A stretch of DNA of 64,000 bases, taken from Fulvivirga ligni. Lineage in GTDB: Bacteria > Bacteroidota > Bacteroidia > Cytophagales > Cyclobacteriaceae. Location of the stretch: contig NZ_CP089979.1 in assembly GCF_021389935.1 (NCBI RefSeq), positions 5,747,001 to 5,811,000 on the forward strand, written 5' to 3'. The notes under the pieces are model-generated. The model saw only the letters and a program-made list of their open reading frames with translations, did no database searches and was not told the origin of the DNA. The number at the start of each line of letters is the position of its first letter. The stretch's first letter is position 1. A program made the translations under genes and the position numbers. Positions 18,315 to 27,476 of this stretch are shown here, in pieces.

Positions 18315-18725
18315 ATGAAATATCTAGCAATCATAACCGCCCTGTTCATCACATCGGCATGCACCTCTAAAAAAGATATTAGTGGATGCTATGAAGGTAA
18401 TATTAAAAAAGACACTGTAGCGCTAACTTTAAACACAGATGAGCAGTATACAGGAACTTTAACCTATAACTTCTTTGAAAAAGATGATAACACAGGAACT
18501 GTAAAAGGTGAGCTGCACGGTGACTCCCTGCTTCTCATGGATTATACTCATAATTCTGAAGGCCAAGAATCTGTTAGGCAAGTAGCTTTTATCATTAATT
18601 CTGATGGAAGCCTTACCGAGGCGCATGGTGAGATGATCAACGAAGGAGAGAAGTTAATATTTAAGGATAAATCTCAATTAAATTCAGAACATTCCTTTAC
18701 TTTAAGAAAAAAAGACTGCGAATGA
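18315..18725 (+). CDS. Small lipoprotein of unknown function
   Basis: A 136-residue protein with a clear lipoprotein signal (MKYLAIITALFITSAC). The remainder is beta-rich and carries a CYEG motif after the anchor and a C-terminal cysteine; I know no family. The start at 18315 is preferred over an ATG at 18294, which would lie inside the preceding terminator and place charged-free residues before the signal. The stop codon overlaps the start of the phosphopantetheinyl transferase (ATGA), so the two are translationally coupled. Confidence 0.7.
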   Translation: MKYLAIITALFITSACTSKKDISGCYEGNIKKDTVALTLNTDEQYTGTLTYNFFEKDDNTGTVKGELHGDSLLLMDYTHNSEGQESVRQVAFIINSDGSLTEAHGEMINEGEKLIFKDKSQLNSEHSFTLRKKDCE

Positions 18726-19372
18726 TTCTCATTCTGTATGCATCTGTTGCAGATCCTATAGAAACCCAGGTATTTGATCATTATTTCTTTCAACTGAACA
18801 GTACTGACCAACATCGTGTAAAGCGGTTCATACGCTGGCAAGATGCTCATGCCACCTTGGGAGGGCGAATCTTATTAAAATTAGGGGCTGAGCAACTTGG
18901 CATCACTAACCTTCAATTATCTGATCTTCAGGCCACAAAGAATGGAAAGCCCTTCTTAAAAGAGCTACAATTCAACATTTCACACTCCGGAGATTATGTG
19001 GTTTGTGCTTTATCTCTAGCCACTGGTATGGGTGTGGATATAGAACAAGCCAAGCCCATGTCATTCGAAGATTTTCATAGGCAATTCACACCTAGCGAAT
19101 GGAATAAAATAAATAATCAACCTGAGACTTTCTTTGAACACTGGTGCGCTAAGGAGGCCTTTATTAAGTTGGAAGGGAGAGGTCTTGAAATACCATTAAC
19201 TCAAGTAGAGCTCAAGGGAAATGAAATATTCTATGATGGTGTTGCCCATCCAGTACAATTCTTTAATCACCTTGATGGTTATAAAATGGCTATGGTAACG
19301 GAAGAAGTAGAGGCATTTGAGCTAAAAGAAATCGATTTTAACGATCTTCGCAAGTCAATTAAACATCAATAA
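18722..19372 (+). CDS. 4'-phosphopantetheinyl transferase (Sfp type)
   Basis: A 216-residue enzyme that transfers phosphopantetheine from CoA to a carrier protein serine. Hallmarks are FNISHSGDYVVCAL, the Mg-binding GVDIE motif and WCAKEAFIKLEGRG, the W-x-x-KE-x-x-x-K signature. Length and motif order fit the Sfp/Gsp group rather than AcpS. It is coupled to a small lipoprotein gene by a 4-nt overlap. No polyketide or peptide synthetase is in the window, so its carrier protein is elsewhere, possibly the fatty-acid ACP. Confidence 0.9.
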   Translation: MILILYASVADPIETQVFDHYFFQLNSTDQHRVKRFIRWQDAHATLGGRILLKLGAEQLGITNLQLSDLQATKNGKPFLKELQFNISHSGDYVVCALSLATGMGVDIEQAKPMSFEDFHRQFTPSEWNKINNQPETFFEHWCAKEAFIKLEGRGLEIPLTQVELKGNEIFYDGVAHPVQFFNHLDGYKMAMVTEEVEAFELKEIDFNDLRKSIKHQ

Positions 19373-19414
19373 ACAAGTACACGTTAACTTGTTAATAATA
19401 CAAATCAACAAACC

Positions 19415-20686
19415 ATGAGAAAGATATTACTCTTCATATTTCTGGCATTACCAGTAGCTATGACTCTGGCCGCCCATAACGAGCCAGGAGATAAAGATAA
19501 GCCATCTAAAAAAGCTGAACTTAAAATGCCTGCGGGATTCACAGCTTCAATAATGGCTGAAAACATAGGTCAGGCAAGACATATTGCCGTAACACAATCC
19601 GGCCAGGTGTATGTAAAACTCAATAGACCTGTGAATGGTAAAGGTATATTATTACTGGATGACAAAGACAAAGATGGGACCATGGAAACTGTCATGTCTT
19701 TTGGAAACTATGGAGGCACAGGCATCTACCTGGACAACAACTATTTATACGCTTCATCTAATAGTGAGGTATTTAGATATAAGCTTGATAAAAATCAGGT
19801 GGTGACTAACCCTGATTCTCCGGAGAAAATTGTAACTGGCTTGAAAGATAAGAGACAGCACAACTCAAAATCTATAGTACTAGATGGCGCCGGCAATATC
19901 TATGTAAATATAGGTGCTTACTCTAATGCCTGCCAGGAAAAAGACCGAACTAAAGGATCTCCAGGTATGGAGCCATGCCCCATTCTTGATTCTGCTGGTG
20001 GCATCTGGCAGTTTAAGGCTGACCAGCTTGACCAGTCTTATGGTGAAGGCACGCGATATGCTACCGGCCTAAGAAATGTAGTAGGACTTGACTGGAACAA
20101 GGAAACGAACAGCCTTTTCGTGACGCAACACGGCAGAGATCAGCTTCATGATCTATTCCCAGAAATGTATACCACAGAACAATCAGCGGTTTTACCAGCG
20201 GAAACTTTGTACGAAATGGAAAAGGGTGACGATGCCGGTTGGCCATATGTTTACTATGATCAGATACAAAAGAAGAAAATTTTGGCTCCTGAGTTTGGTG
20301 GTGATGGTAAAAAAACCGGAGCTAAGAATGCTATTGATCCTGCTTTAGCCTTTCCCGGGCACTTAGCACCTAATGGCCTAGTATTCTACACAGGTGATCA
20401 GTTCCCTGAAAAATATCAAAACGGCGCATTTATAGCTTTCCATGGCTCATGGAACAGAGCTCCTGAGCCTCAGGAAGGATATTATGTAGTATTTGCTCCA
20501 TTTAAAAATGGGAAGCCTACCGGAGAATGGGAAGTATTTGCTGATGGTTTTGCAGGTGCAGATAATATAGCTTCTCCTGGTGATGCTAAGCACCGCCCAT
20601 GTGGACTTGCCATAGGACCAGATGGCTCCCTTTATGTATCGGACGATGTGAAAGGCAATATTTATAAAATTGAATACAAGAAATAA
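19415..20686 (+). CDS. PQQ-dependent sugar dehydrogenase-like protein, exported
   Basis: A 423-residue protein with a signal peptide (cleavage near LAAHN, about residue 20) and a six-bladed propeller of the soluble glucose/sorbosone dehydrogenase family. Typical segments are ARHIAVTQSGQVYVKL, NSKSIVLDGAGNIYVNIG, GLRNVVGLDWN, VTQHGRDQLHDLFP, GWPYVYYD and AFHGSWNR. The family oxidises sugars or related alcohols in the periplasm using PQQ. A cytochrome c gene follows 4 nt after the stop and is the natural electron acceptor. PQQ synthesis genes are not here. Confidence 0.85.
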   Translation: MRKILLFIFLALPVAMTLAAHNEPGDKDKPSKKAELKMPAGFTASIMAENIGQARHIAVTQSGQVYVKLNRPVNGKGILLLDDKDKDGTMETVMSFGNYGGTGIYLDNNYLYASSNSEVFRYKLDKNQVVTNPDSPEKIVTGLKDKRQHNSKSIVLDGAGNIYVNIGAYSNACQEKDRTKGSPGMEPCPILDSAGGIWQFKADQLDQSYGEGTRYATGLRNVVGLDWNKETNSLFVTQHGRDQLHDLFPEMYTTEQSAVLPAETLYEMEKGDDAGWPYVYYDQIQKKKILAPEFGGDGKKTGAKNAIDPALAFPGHLAPNGLVFYTGDQFPEKYQNGAFIAFHGSWNRAPEPQEGYYVVFAPFKNGKPTGEWEVFADGFAGADNIASPGDAKHRPCGLAIGPDGSLYVSDDVKGNIYKIEYKK

Positions 20687-20690
20687 ACGA

Positions 20691-21116
20691 ATGAAGAGAA
20701 ATATAGGATTTACCGCTGTAGTAGCGCTTTTTGGCCTATTAATATTAACAGCTATGAAAACTCATCCTCAGCAAGAAGGAGGCTTAGAGAAGAGTATAGC
20801 AAGGGGAAAATTGGTTTATGAGCAAAACTGTCTTTCTTGCCATCAGGCAAATGGTGGTGGAGTGCCGAACATTGCACCCACACTAAGCCAGACCACCTAC
20901 GTGTTGGAAGATAAAAAGAAGTTGATCCATATTGTTTTAGATGGGTTTAATGAAGATGTAGAGATTAACGGTATGTATTTCTCTAACCCGATGCCTTCTT
21001 TTGATGCACTATCTGATCAGCAAGTGGCTGATGTGCTTACTTATATTAGAAACAATTTTGAGAACAAAGCTGAAGCTATTACAACCGCCGAAGTGAAAGC
21101 TGAAAGAGGAAAGTAA
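20691..21116 (+). CDS. c-type cytochrome
   Basis: A 141-residue protein with an N-terminal signal or anchor helix (residues 7-22), one haem site CLSCH (Cys47, Cys50, His51) and a likely axial methionine, Met101, in NPMPSF. It is a class I cytochrome c of the kind that accepts electrons from periplasmic dehydrogenases. The ATG at 20691 is only 4 nt after the dehydrogenase stop; an in-frame ATG at 20670 inside that gene is less likely. The operon ends at the hairpin 21136-21170. Confidence 0.9.
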   Translation: MKRNIGFTAVVALFGLLILTAMKTHPQQEGGLEKSIARGKLVYEQNCLSCHQANGGGVPNIAPTLSQTTYVLEDKKKLIHIVLDGFNEDVEINGMYFSNPMPSFDALSDQQVADVLTYIRNNFENKAEAITTAEVKAERGK

Positions 21117-21135
21117 CCTCAATTATAATATACTG

Positions 21136-21170
21136 AAGTCATGTTAAAATATTTCAACATGGCTTTTTTT
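21136..21170 (+). terminator. Intrinsic terminator of the dehydrogenase/cytochrome operon
   Basis: AAGTCATGTT (21136-21145) pairs with AACATGGCTT (21156-21165), one G-T wobble, then five more T. Confidence 0.85.
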
Positions 21171-21175
21171 ATATC

Positions 21176-22090
21176 CTAACCTCTAGGCTGCTGTCTTCGG
21201 CGTCCCAACAGTCTCCCCTCTCTAAACGCTTCAGATAAAGCAACCGGTATTTCAGCTTCTGCTTGTATCACCTTCGCTTTAGCCTCCTGAATGCGCGCGA
21301 TCATTTCCTGCTCCTGGGCTATAGCCATGGCTCTTCTCTTTTCAGCCTTTGCATTAGCTACGCTAAGATCTGCCTGTGCCTGATCTATCTGTAGTTTTGC
21401 TCCTATATTCTGACCTATATTGATATCTGCAATATCAATTGATAATATTTCAAAAGCAGTACCTGCATCTAATCCATTGGCTAATACCCTTTTAGAAATT
21501 TCTTCCGGCCTCTCCAATACTTCCAGATAACTGGCAGTGGCACCTATTCTGGAAATAATTCCCTGTCCCACTCTGGCCTGAATGGTGGCTTCACCAGCAC
21601 CACCCACCAGGGTTTGAATGTTTGTTCTAACGGTAACCCTGGCCTCCGCTATCAGCTGAATACCATCAATAGAAACAGCTGTGATGGCCGGGACCACGAT
21701 AATATACGGTGTAACCGACACCTGTACAGCCTGCAACACATCCCTACCAGCCAGATCGATAGCCGCGGCCTGCTTAAAGTTCATTTCAAGATTTGCCTTA
21801 TCTGCAACAATCAAAGCTTTAATAACATTTTCCAGATTGCCATGAGCCAGATAGTGCGTCTCCAACTGACTGGTAGTCACATCCTTTATGCCTGCCTTCG
21901 TTGCCAGTATTAATGATCTGACGATGAGTTTAGGAGGCACCTTTCTGAACCTCATAAATACCATATCAAAGAGATTCACCTTTACTCCGGAAAAAGTAGC
22001 TGTAATCCAAAGGTCAATAGGGAAGATGAAAAACAATAACCACAGCCCAAACAGGATACTGCCAATAATAATTAAAGTAAAAGTGGTCAT
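21176..22090 (-). CDS. floA: Flotillin-like protein FloA
   Basis: A 304-residue membrane scaffold of the SPFH class, matching FloA/YqfA (UPF0365) along its length. An N-terminal membrane hairpin (about 4-26, [20 protein letters not shown]) is followed by [21 protein letters not shown], the SPFH core ([27 protein letters not shown] split over about 128-155) and a C-terminal Glu/Ala coiled coil ([22 protein letters not shown]). FloA organises membrane microdomains. The usual NfeD-type partner is not adjacent. Confidence 0.93.
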   Translation of the reverse strand: MTTFTLIIIGSILFGLWLLFFIFPIDLWITATFSGVKVNLFDMVFMRFRKVPPKLIVRSLILATKAGIKDVTTSQLETHYLAHGNLENVIKALIVADKANLEMNFKQAAAIDLAGRDVLQAVQVSVTPYIIVVPAITAVSIDGIQLIAEARVTVRTNIQTLVGGAGEATIQARVGQGIISRIGATASYLEVLERPEEISKRVLANGLDAGTAFEILSIDIADINIGQNIGAKLQIDQAQADLSVANAKAEKRRAMAIAQEQEMIARIQEAKAKVIQAEAEIPVALSEAFREGRLLGRRRQQPRG

Positions 22091-22230
22091 ATAAGTAAAT
22101 TCTTAAAACAGATACCTAATGTAATTGAAGTTATTTTACTTTTGGTTAAAAAAGTGAACTATATTGTTAAGTCTTAGTAAACTCGCTAAATAAATAATTA
22201 TTTCAGTTTCTTTATTATTGCTCAACTGGT

Positions 22231-22740
22231 TTGAAAAAACGAAAACTAATTTTCCTAATTCTTCTAGTGGTATTAATCATTGGATTTATTATACCTCAGA
22301 ATCTACAGATGCCAGTGCAAGGCGCCAGTAGTTCTGATTATAACTCTAAATCATTTTGGTATTATCCATGGGGCAAATCTGTTACCCATAAAGGAGTGGA
22401 TATCTTTGCCAAAGATGGCACTAAAATTAATTCCTCAACTAAGGGATTAGTGCTATATTCTGGAGAGATTATGATGGGAGGAAAGACTGTTTTGGTGCTT
22501 GGCCCAAAATGGAGGGTTCACTATTATGCTCACCTCAAAGATATTAAAACAAGTATTTTTTCTTTAGTTGGTACACAAGATGAAATAGGAACAGTTGGTA
22601 CAAGCGGAAATGCTAAAGGAAAATCTCCCCACTTACATTATTCCATTGTTACATTATTGCCATACATCTGGAGAATTGACGATGACAGGCAAGGATGGAA
22701 AAAAATGTTTTATTTGAACCCAATTGAGTATCTGCAATAA
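22231..22740 (+). CDS. M23-family metallopeptidase, membrane anchored
   Basis: A 169-residue protein starting at TTG (no earlier ATG in frame; the first in-frame ATG falls after the anchor). Residues 5-22 form a signal anchor. The LytM/M23 zinc site is visible as HKGVDIF (His and Asp ligands) and HLHYS (general base and third ligand), with YYAHL between. Such enzymes usually cut peptidoglycan peptides. It is monocistronic and divergent from floA. Confidence 0.88.
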   Translation: MKKRKLIFLILLVVLIIGFIIPQNLQMPVQGASSSDYNSKSFWYYPWGKSVTHKGVDIFAKDGTKINSSTKGLVLYSGEIMMGGKTVLVLGPKWRVHYYAHLKDIKTSIFSLVGTQDEIGTVGTSGNAKGKSPHLHYSIVTLLPYIWRIDDDRQGWKKMFYLNPIEYLQ

Positions 22741-22784
22741 TTCTTTAATGGCAGTGCCAAAATAACACTGCCACCTTAAAATGT

Positions 22785-23813
22785 TTACTTAGGCACATGC
22801 CTGGCCATAAACTTTTCAGAGTCTTTATTCCACTCATCAAGTAAGTCAGATCTCTTTTTGTTGAGTTCTTCATTAACGGCATTCACCTTATTTACCTGCG
22901 CATTGTAGTCCTTAAGCATGGAGTTATACTTATCAACATCTTCCTGCGTGCGATTTGCTGGCTTTTTAGCTTCTACGTATTTAGATATTTTCTCAAACTT
23001 CTCCTGAATCAACACCATATCCGAATACACCTCTAGCTTTTTATCGGATTCATCCTGGTAAAACCTCATCAGTTTGGCACCAATCAACTTAATGGCAGGA
23101 TCTCCCTTATAGCTTCCGATTTCTTCAATCTGTTTGAGGCCTTCGGTAGAGAATGTATTTAAAGTATTTTTATCCTGTTCAAAAGCTCCAATATCGTCAT
23201 CTTTATAGTCTCTGAGCACGTACATCTCTTGCTTATAGCTCTTAAAGAAGATGAGGTATATTTTATTATAATAATCCATGGTCTCAGATGCCTCCTCTAT
23301 CTTCTGCGATTTTTTAGACTGCTCCCCTTCAACAAGATTAATATTATGCTTCTGCGCAAATACTGACTGAGCACTATCCAGCTCATCAAAAACGGCCGAC
23401 AATTTCTCACCAGCCTCCTTCTTGGCTCTTAAATAAGCTTCCATAGCATCATAAGACTCTTCAGCTATTTTTTCAAGATCTACAATCTTTCCATAGTTTT
23501 CCTGCAGAATCAGCTGAGACATTGTGAGGTACTTCACAAGAGCATCACGGAGGGTAGCATCTCCTTCATAGGTACCCGCCTTTTTTATACTGTAACTTGC
23601 CTTTTTCATGGTAGCAATGAGTTCTTGCCTTCGTTTATCTACCTTCCGAGCATTTCTACCGTGTGCAGAAGCCTTTAGATAACTCCACGTATCATTTTGA
23701 ATACTACCGTTCTCCTCTGCCAGTCTTGACATATATTCACCAGCACTTTCCTGAGCATTTACCTGAAAGGCTATAAATAAAAATACCAGAACATAAACAT
23801 GTCTTGCGTTCAT
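22785..23813 (-). CDS. Exported coiled-coil protein of unknown function
   Basis: A 342-residue protein with a signal peptide (cleavage after VNAQ, residue 21). The mature chain is almost entirely charged and helical, with a strong coiled-coil look in about 115-190 and 265-330 (ANRTQEDVDKYNSMLKDY). It recalls the LIC11966-type surface protein family, a weak memory-based match. Its start overlaps the stop of the upstream Prc-type protease by one nucleotide (TAATG), so the two are coupled and may act together in the periplasm. Confidence 0.65.
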   Translation of the reverse strand: MNARHVYVLVFLFIAFQVNAQESAGEYMSRLAEENGSIQNDTWSYLKASAHGRNARKVDKRRQELIATMKKASYSIKKAGTYEGDATLRDALVKYLTMSQLILQENYGKIVDLEKIAEESYDAMEAYLRAKKEAGEKLSAVFDELDSAQSVFAQKHNINLVEGEQSKKSQKIEEASETMDYYNKIYLIFFKSYKQEMYVLRDYKDDDIGAFEQDKNTLNTFSTEGLKQIEEIGSYKGDPAIKLIGAKLMRFYQDESDKKLEVYSDMVLIQEKFEKISKYVEAKKPANRTQEDVDKYNSMLKDYNAQVNKVNAVNEELNKKRSDLLDEWNKDSEKFMARHVPK

Positions 23814-25819
23814 TATTTGTTAGTTTTTAAATTGATAAAGTCAGATAATATATTGAATGATTCCCAAACGTAAAGATCAGTTTCTACGTCATCTTTAGCT
23901 TCATTATAACGCCTCCGCAGTACTTCATCCAGCGAGACATCAAAGGCTGCAAATTCAGGGATTTTCACGTCAAATGAATTATGATAGTAGATGGCTCCGG
24001 CACTAGTCAATTGTACTATCCATTGATTAAGATTTTTGATATCTTCCTCATAATGACTCTCATCCAGCCTAATAGCAAACTGTCTTCCTTCTTTCAGATT
24101 CTCATTGAAGGCCAATATACTGTCATATGCTGGCAGAGCAGATAGTCTCATCGCGCTACTATCTTCTAGCTGTCTTAGAGAAAGATCAGCCCTTTCTACA
24201 GTTAAAGAGGTGAGTTTCCTCAATCGTAAATAATTCTTAAGCTCATTTTCCTTTATAATCAAATGCTTGAAAACATCTTCCATAGGAATGTCCGGAATTA
24301 CACCTTCACCCTGATAGCTGTACCCTGTTACTCTATGCAATACTTCGCGCGTAACATTTACAAAGTGCTTGTTTCCTGTACCTATCACAGGCATAGTTTG
24401 CTGTGAAGTAGACTTACCATAAGTTTCAGAACCTACAATAATGGCTCGTCCGTAATCTTGCAAAGTACTAGCAAAAACCTCTGATGCTGAAGCACTTGCT
24501 TCATTCACTAATATTAGCAAAGGTCCATCATAAGCCATCCCTCGGGTAGGGTCTTTAACCTTGTTTACTTCACGATCTCTATTTTCCAAAGTGAAAAGTG
24601 GCCCCTCATTAATGAATAATCCGGACAAACGAATGGCCTCTTCAATGGCTCCTCCTCCATTAAATCGTAAATCCAAAATTAAACCCTCAATCTTCTCATC
24701 CCTCAGACTAATTAGCTCTTTGGCCATATCATCGGTAAGGCCTCTGATCCGCTGTCTATCATCCATAGCGGTATAGAATGAAGGAATAGCGATGTAGGCC
24801 ATCTTTCTATTTTTTTCTAAAATCAGAGTATTTAAAGTATTATCATATTGCTCAATTACTCCTCTTTCTAACTTAATTTCTCGTTTTTCATTATCATGAC
24901 TTAAACTCACAACAATGTTTTTATAAGAACTTTGAAGTAATGTAGCATTTAGCTCATCTACATCAATGCAATCTAGATTTATGACCTCTCCATCGGCAAT
25001 AATTCTGAACACAATGTCCCCTTTTTTAATTTTTCCCTCAGCCCAAACTTGAGTACCAGGAATAGTCTCATCTACCTGCAGTTGATCCAGCATATTCCAA
25101 TCTAAAGTAAAACCATACCCGAGCACTTCTGTACTTAAGTCAAAATTAAAGAGCTCTTTATCGTCTGGACTTAAATAAAGTGAATGAGGATCATAGGATA
25201 AGGCAATGGCCATGAGGTAATCTGAAAAGAGCTTTTCCTCCAGACCTTTATCTGGTGATTTCAACTGCTCATATTCACACAAAATTCCTTCTTTAGCTGC
25301 TTCAAATAAGGCATGATCAGATAACTTCTGTAGAGGATCATTATTCAGCTTCGCCTGTAAATATTGTTGCTTGATATTAATATCTATCACTTCATTTATA
25401 TCAGCACTTCGCTCATGATTGGTAGGTATGCTAAACGTGGCTTTATCAAATCTGGACACATCAGCCAGCTGTAGATTTTTGATATGAATTATAATATCAG
25501 ACAGTCTTTTATCATAAGCATTCAAAATCTCATTAAACGGGTAGCAATCATCAGCCAGGATGGCCTCATCCAGCTGATCCTTCAGGTGCCCCAACTTCAT
25601 AATATCATGCGATGAAAAGACCACTTCATCCGGATCTAAATTCTGAATAAAAAGCTCGAAAATATCCTGTGATAGGCGATCATCCAGCGTTCTAGGCTGG
25701 TAATGATTAGCTTCAAATGTTTTCACCACCTTACCGGGAAGGGTACACTTATCCTGCGCTTGCAGAAAATAAGGAATGAAGAGAGTAAAGAATAATAAAA
25801 TTCGCTTCGAGATCAACAA
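23813..25819 (-). CDS. S41-family (Prc/CtpA-type) periplasmic protease
   Basis: A 668-residue protein with a signal peptide (YFLQAQ) and the architecture of tail-specific protease Prc: N-terminal helical domain (about 25-225), a PDZ-like region (about 228-315) and the S41 domain. The catalytic dyad is inferred as Ser444 (in EASASASEVFA) and Lys469 (SETYGKS), 25 residues apart as in E. coli Prc. It degrades or trims periplasmic proteins. No ATG exists in frame upstream, so translation starts at TTG 25819 (or the adjacent TTG). It leads a two-gene operon with the coiled-coil protein. Confidence 0.88.
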   Translation of the reverse strand: MLISKRILLFFTLFIPYFLQAQDKCTLPGKVVKTFEANHYQPRTLDDRLSQDIFELFIQNLDPDEVVFSSHDIMKLGHLKDQLDEAILADDCYPFNEILNAYDKRLSDIIIHIKNLQLADVSRFDKATFSIPTNHERSADINEVIDINIKQQYLQAKLNNDPLQKLSDHALFEAAKEGILCEYEQLKSPDKGLEEKLFSDYLMAIALSYDPHSLYLSPDDKELFNFDLSTEVLGYGFTLDWNMLDQLQVDETIPGTQVWAEGKIKKGDIVFRIIADGEVINLDCIDVDELNATLLQSSYKNIVVSLSHDNEKREIKLERGVIEQYDNTLNTLILEKNRKMAYIAIPSFYTAMDDRQRIRGLTDDMAKELISLRDEKIEGLILDLRFNGGGAIEEAIRLSGLFINEGPLFTLENRDREVNKVKDPTRGMAYDGPLLILVNEASASASEVFASTLQDYGRAIIVGSETYGKSTSQQTMPVIGTGNKHFVNVTREVLHRVTGYSYQGEGVIPDIPMEDVFKHLIIKENELKNYLRLRKLTSLTVERADLSLRQLEDSSAMRLSALPAYDSILAFNENLKEGRQFAIRLDESHYEEDIKNLNQWIVQLTSAGAIYYHNSFDVKIPEFAAFDVSLDEVLRRRYNEAKDDVETDLYVWESFNILSDFINLKTNK

Positions 25820-25955
25820 AACGTGAGATTTAAAACCAAAACATAGACAACGGGCCGCAACTAACTCAATTATAAGTAAAAAAATAAATTATAGAGGAAT
25901 TATTTCATTAATTTAACCAGGCTGGCTCATAATTAAAATAGCTCTCCCCCATTTT

Positions 25956-26351
25956 ATGCCGATAAAATTCATGTTCAAATTCTTCAGTGTGCTAATCATA
26001 GCCCTTATTCATTTGATATGGTGTTATTTCACGGACTATCATCTTTCATTATGGATTGCGAGTAATACCCAAAATGTAGACCTACTCACTAGTGCCTTTG
26101 ATCATTTACACTTGAATACATGGAACTCTATTTATAGCGGGCCTAATAATTCCTTGCATATAATAAAGACCATTATCATTGCCTTAGGCACGGGTTCTTT
26201 CACCTATTTTACTATTAATAGAATTTATATTGGTAAAAAAACTGAGTGGTTTGTAGTAATTGGATTAGTATTCCTATGGTTTGGAAAAATACCTATTCCT
26301 GTAGAAGAATCGACATTTATAGCTACCTATAGTGCTTTGTTGGTTTGGTAA
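25956..26351 (+). CDS. Small membrane protein of unknown function
   Basis: A 131-residue protein with about three hydrophobic helices (roughly 6-24, 66-86 and 96-112). It matches no family I know. It is divergent from the protease gene and converges on another small membrane protein, with only 6 nt between the two stop codons. Codon use looks ordinary for the window. Confidence 0.6.
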   Translation: MPIKFMFKFFSVLIIALIHLIWCYFTDYHLSLWIASNTQNVDLLTSAFDHLHLNTWNSIYSGPNNSLHIIKTIIIALGTGSFTYFTINRIYIGKKTEWFVVIGLVFLWFGKIPIPVEESTFIATYSALLVW

Positions 26352-26357
26352 TATAAA

Positions 26358-26645
26358 CTATGCCATCTGCATAACCGTCAAAGCTACTAATACCGCTACT
26401 GTAGAAGAACTAAGAAGTAATATGGTCACGATTCTTTTAGAGCCCTGTCGTTTCGCCATGCGAATAATGGAAAAAATAAGGCTAAAAACCAGAATCAGAA
26501 TTAGTGGTATAGTGATCAATTCTGCCATTGAATTGAACAAAATTGAATGAATCTGATAATATGAAAATGATACCAGAACAGCAAAAAAGACAACTGTCAA
26601 TGCCAGTATCGTCATTAATGATCTTTCAAATTTCTGTGTATTCAT
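26358..26645 (-). CDS. Small two-helix membrane protein of unknown function
   Basis: A 95-residue protein with hydrophobic helices at about 11-33 and 42-60, and a third stretch at the C-terminus (about 75-93). Between helices is a basic loop (RMAKRQGSKR), which should face the cytoplasm. No family recognised. It starts at ATG 26645, after the sodB terminator, so it needs its own promoter or read-through. Confidence 0.55.
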   Translation of the reverse strand: MNTQKFERSLMTILALTVVFFAVLVSFSYYQIHSILFNSMAELITIPLILILVFSLIFSIIRMAKRQGSKRIVTILLLSSSTVAVLVALTVMQMA

Positions 26646-26689
26646 TATTTATTGACGGGTTAAAACCGTATTGATTGAATTCAATATAT

Positions 26690-26720
26690 AAAAAAAACCG
26701 CACCAATAAAATTGATGCGG
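26690..26720 (-). terminator. Intrinsic terminator of sodB
   Basis: A 23-bp hairpin (26698-26720, CCGCA...TGCGG with inner CAAT/ATTG) is followed on the minus strand by seven T (A-run at 26691-26697). Confidence 0.85.
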
Positions 26721-26746
26721 CTCTCCTTAAGATATTTAATACCTAA

Positions 26747-27358
26747 TTAAGCAGTTGCTTTTGCATAGTTTGCTTCCACTGCTTTCCAGTCTAGTACATT
26801 CCAGAATGCGCTGATGTAATCAGGTCTTTTGTTTTGGTATTTTAGGTAGTAAGCATGCTCCCAAACGTCAAGTCCTAAGATAGGAGTTCCTTGCTGCTCA
26901 GCTACATCCATCAAAGGATTGTCCTGATTTGGAGTAGATGATACTGCTAGCTCACCGCTTGCATCTACTGATAGCCATGCCCAGCCTGATCCAAATCTTG
27001 TAGATGCTGCGTTAGCAAACTCTTCTTTGAAAGCCTCAAGGCTACCAAATTTCTTATCAATAGCTTCTTTCAAAGCTCCGCTTGGTGCTGTAGCCGGAGA
27101 TGGAGATAGGATGTTCCAGAACAATGAATGGTTGAAGTGACCACCACCATTGTTTCTTACCCCTCCACCAAACTTGCTTACATTTTTCATTAAATCTTCT
27201 AAAGACTTTCCTTCAGCATCAGTTCCTTCTACTGCTGCATTAAGTTTAGCCACATAACCACCATGGTGCTTAGAATGGTGGATTTCCATAGTTTGTGCGT
27301 CTATATTGGCGTCCAATGCATCATATGCATATGGTAATGCCGGTAATTCGAATGCCAT
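26747..27358 (-). CDS. sodB: Superoxide dismutase (Fe/Mn type)
   Basis: A 203-residue enzyme that dismutates superoxide. Metal ligands and family motifs are all visible: [13 protein letters not shown] (first His), [10 protein letters not shown] (second His), [21 protein letters not shown] (split; Asp and third His). There is no signal peptide, so it is cytoplasmic. The start at 27358 ([16 protein letters not shown]) is the classic N-terminus; the frame extends 48 nt further, which would add an atypical leader. Expression is driven from a promoter at 27439-27468 that carries an inverted repeat shared with the divergent HTH regulator. Confidence 0.95.
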   Translation of the reverse strand: MAFELPALPYAYDALDANIDAQTMEIHHSKHHGGYVAKLNAAVEGTDAEGKSLEDLMKNVSKFGGGVRNNGGGHFNHSLFWNILSPSPATAPSGALKEAIDKKFGSLEAFKEEFANAASTRFGSGWAWLSVDASGELAVSSTPNQDNPLMDVAEQQGTPILGLDVWEHAYYLKYQNKRPDYISAFWNVLDWKAVEANYAKATA

Positions 27359-27438
27359 AATTACAATCTTTTTATGTTTTACAATGTTATAACTTATCAA
27401 AGGCAAGCATTTTCAGTATTATGCTTGCTTCATATAGA

Positions 27439-27468
27439 CAAAATTATTTAATTTGAATAATTAAACAA
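27439..27468 (-). promoter_or_regulatory. sodB promoter
   Basis: On the minus strand TTG (27466-27468), 19 nt, then TAATTTTG (27439-27446), an exact match to the Bacteroidota consensus. Start of transcription is expected near 27432, about 75 nt before the sodB ATG. Confidence 0.75.
27442..27462. promoter_or_regulatory. Inverted repeat covering both divergent promoters (sodB / HTH regulator)
   Basis: AATTATT (27442-27448) and AATAATT (27456-27462) are perfect 7-bp arms around a 7-nt spacer. The repeat lies between the -33 and -7 elements of sodB and covers the regulator's own -7 candidate (TTAATTTG, 27448-27455, with TTG at 27425-27427). A protein bound here would block both. Confidence 0.6.
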
Positions 27469-27476
27469 GTAATCAC

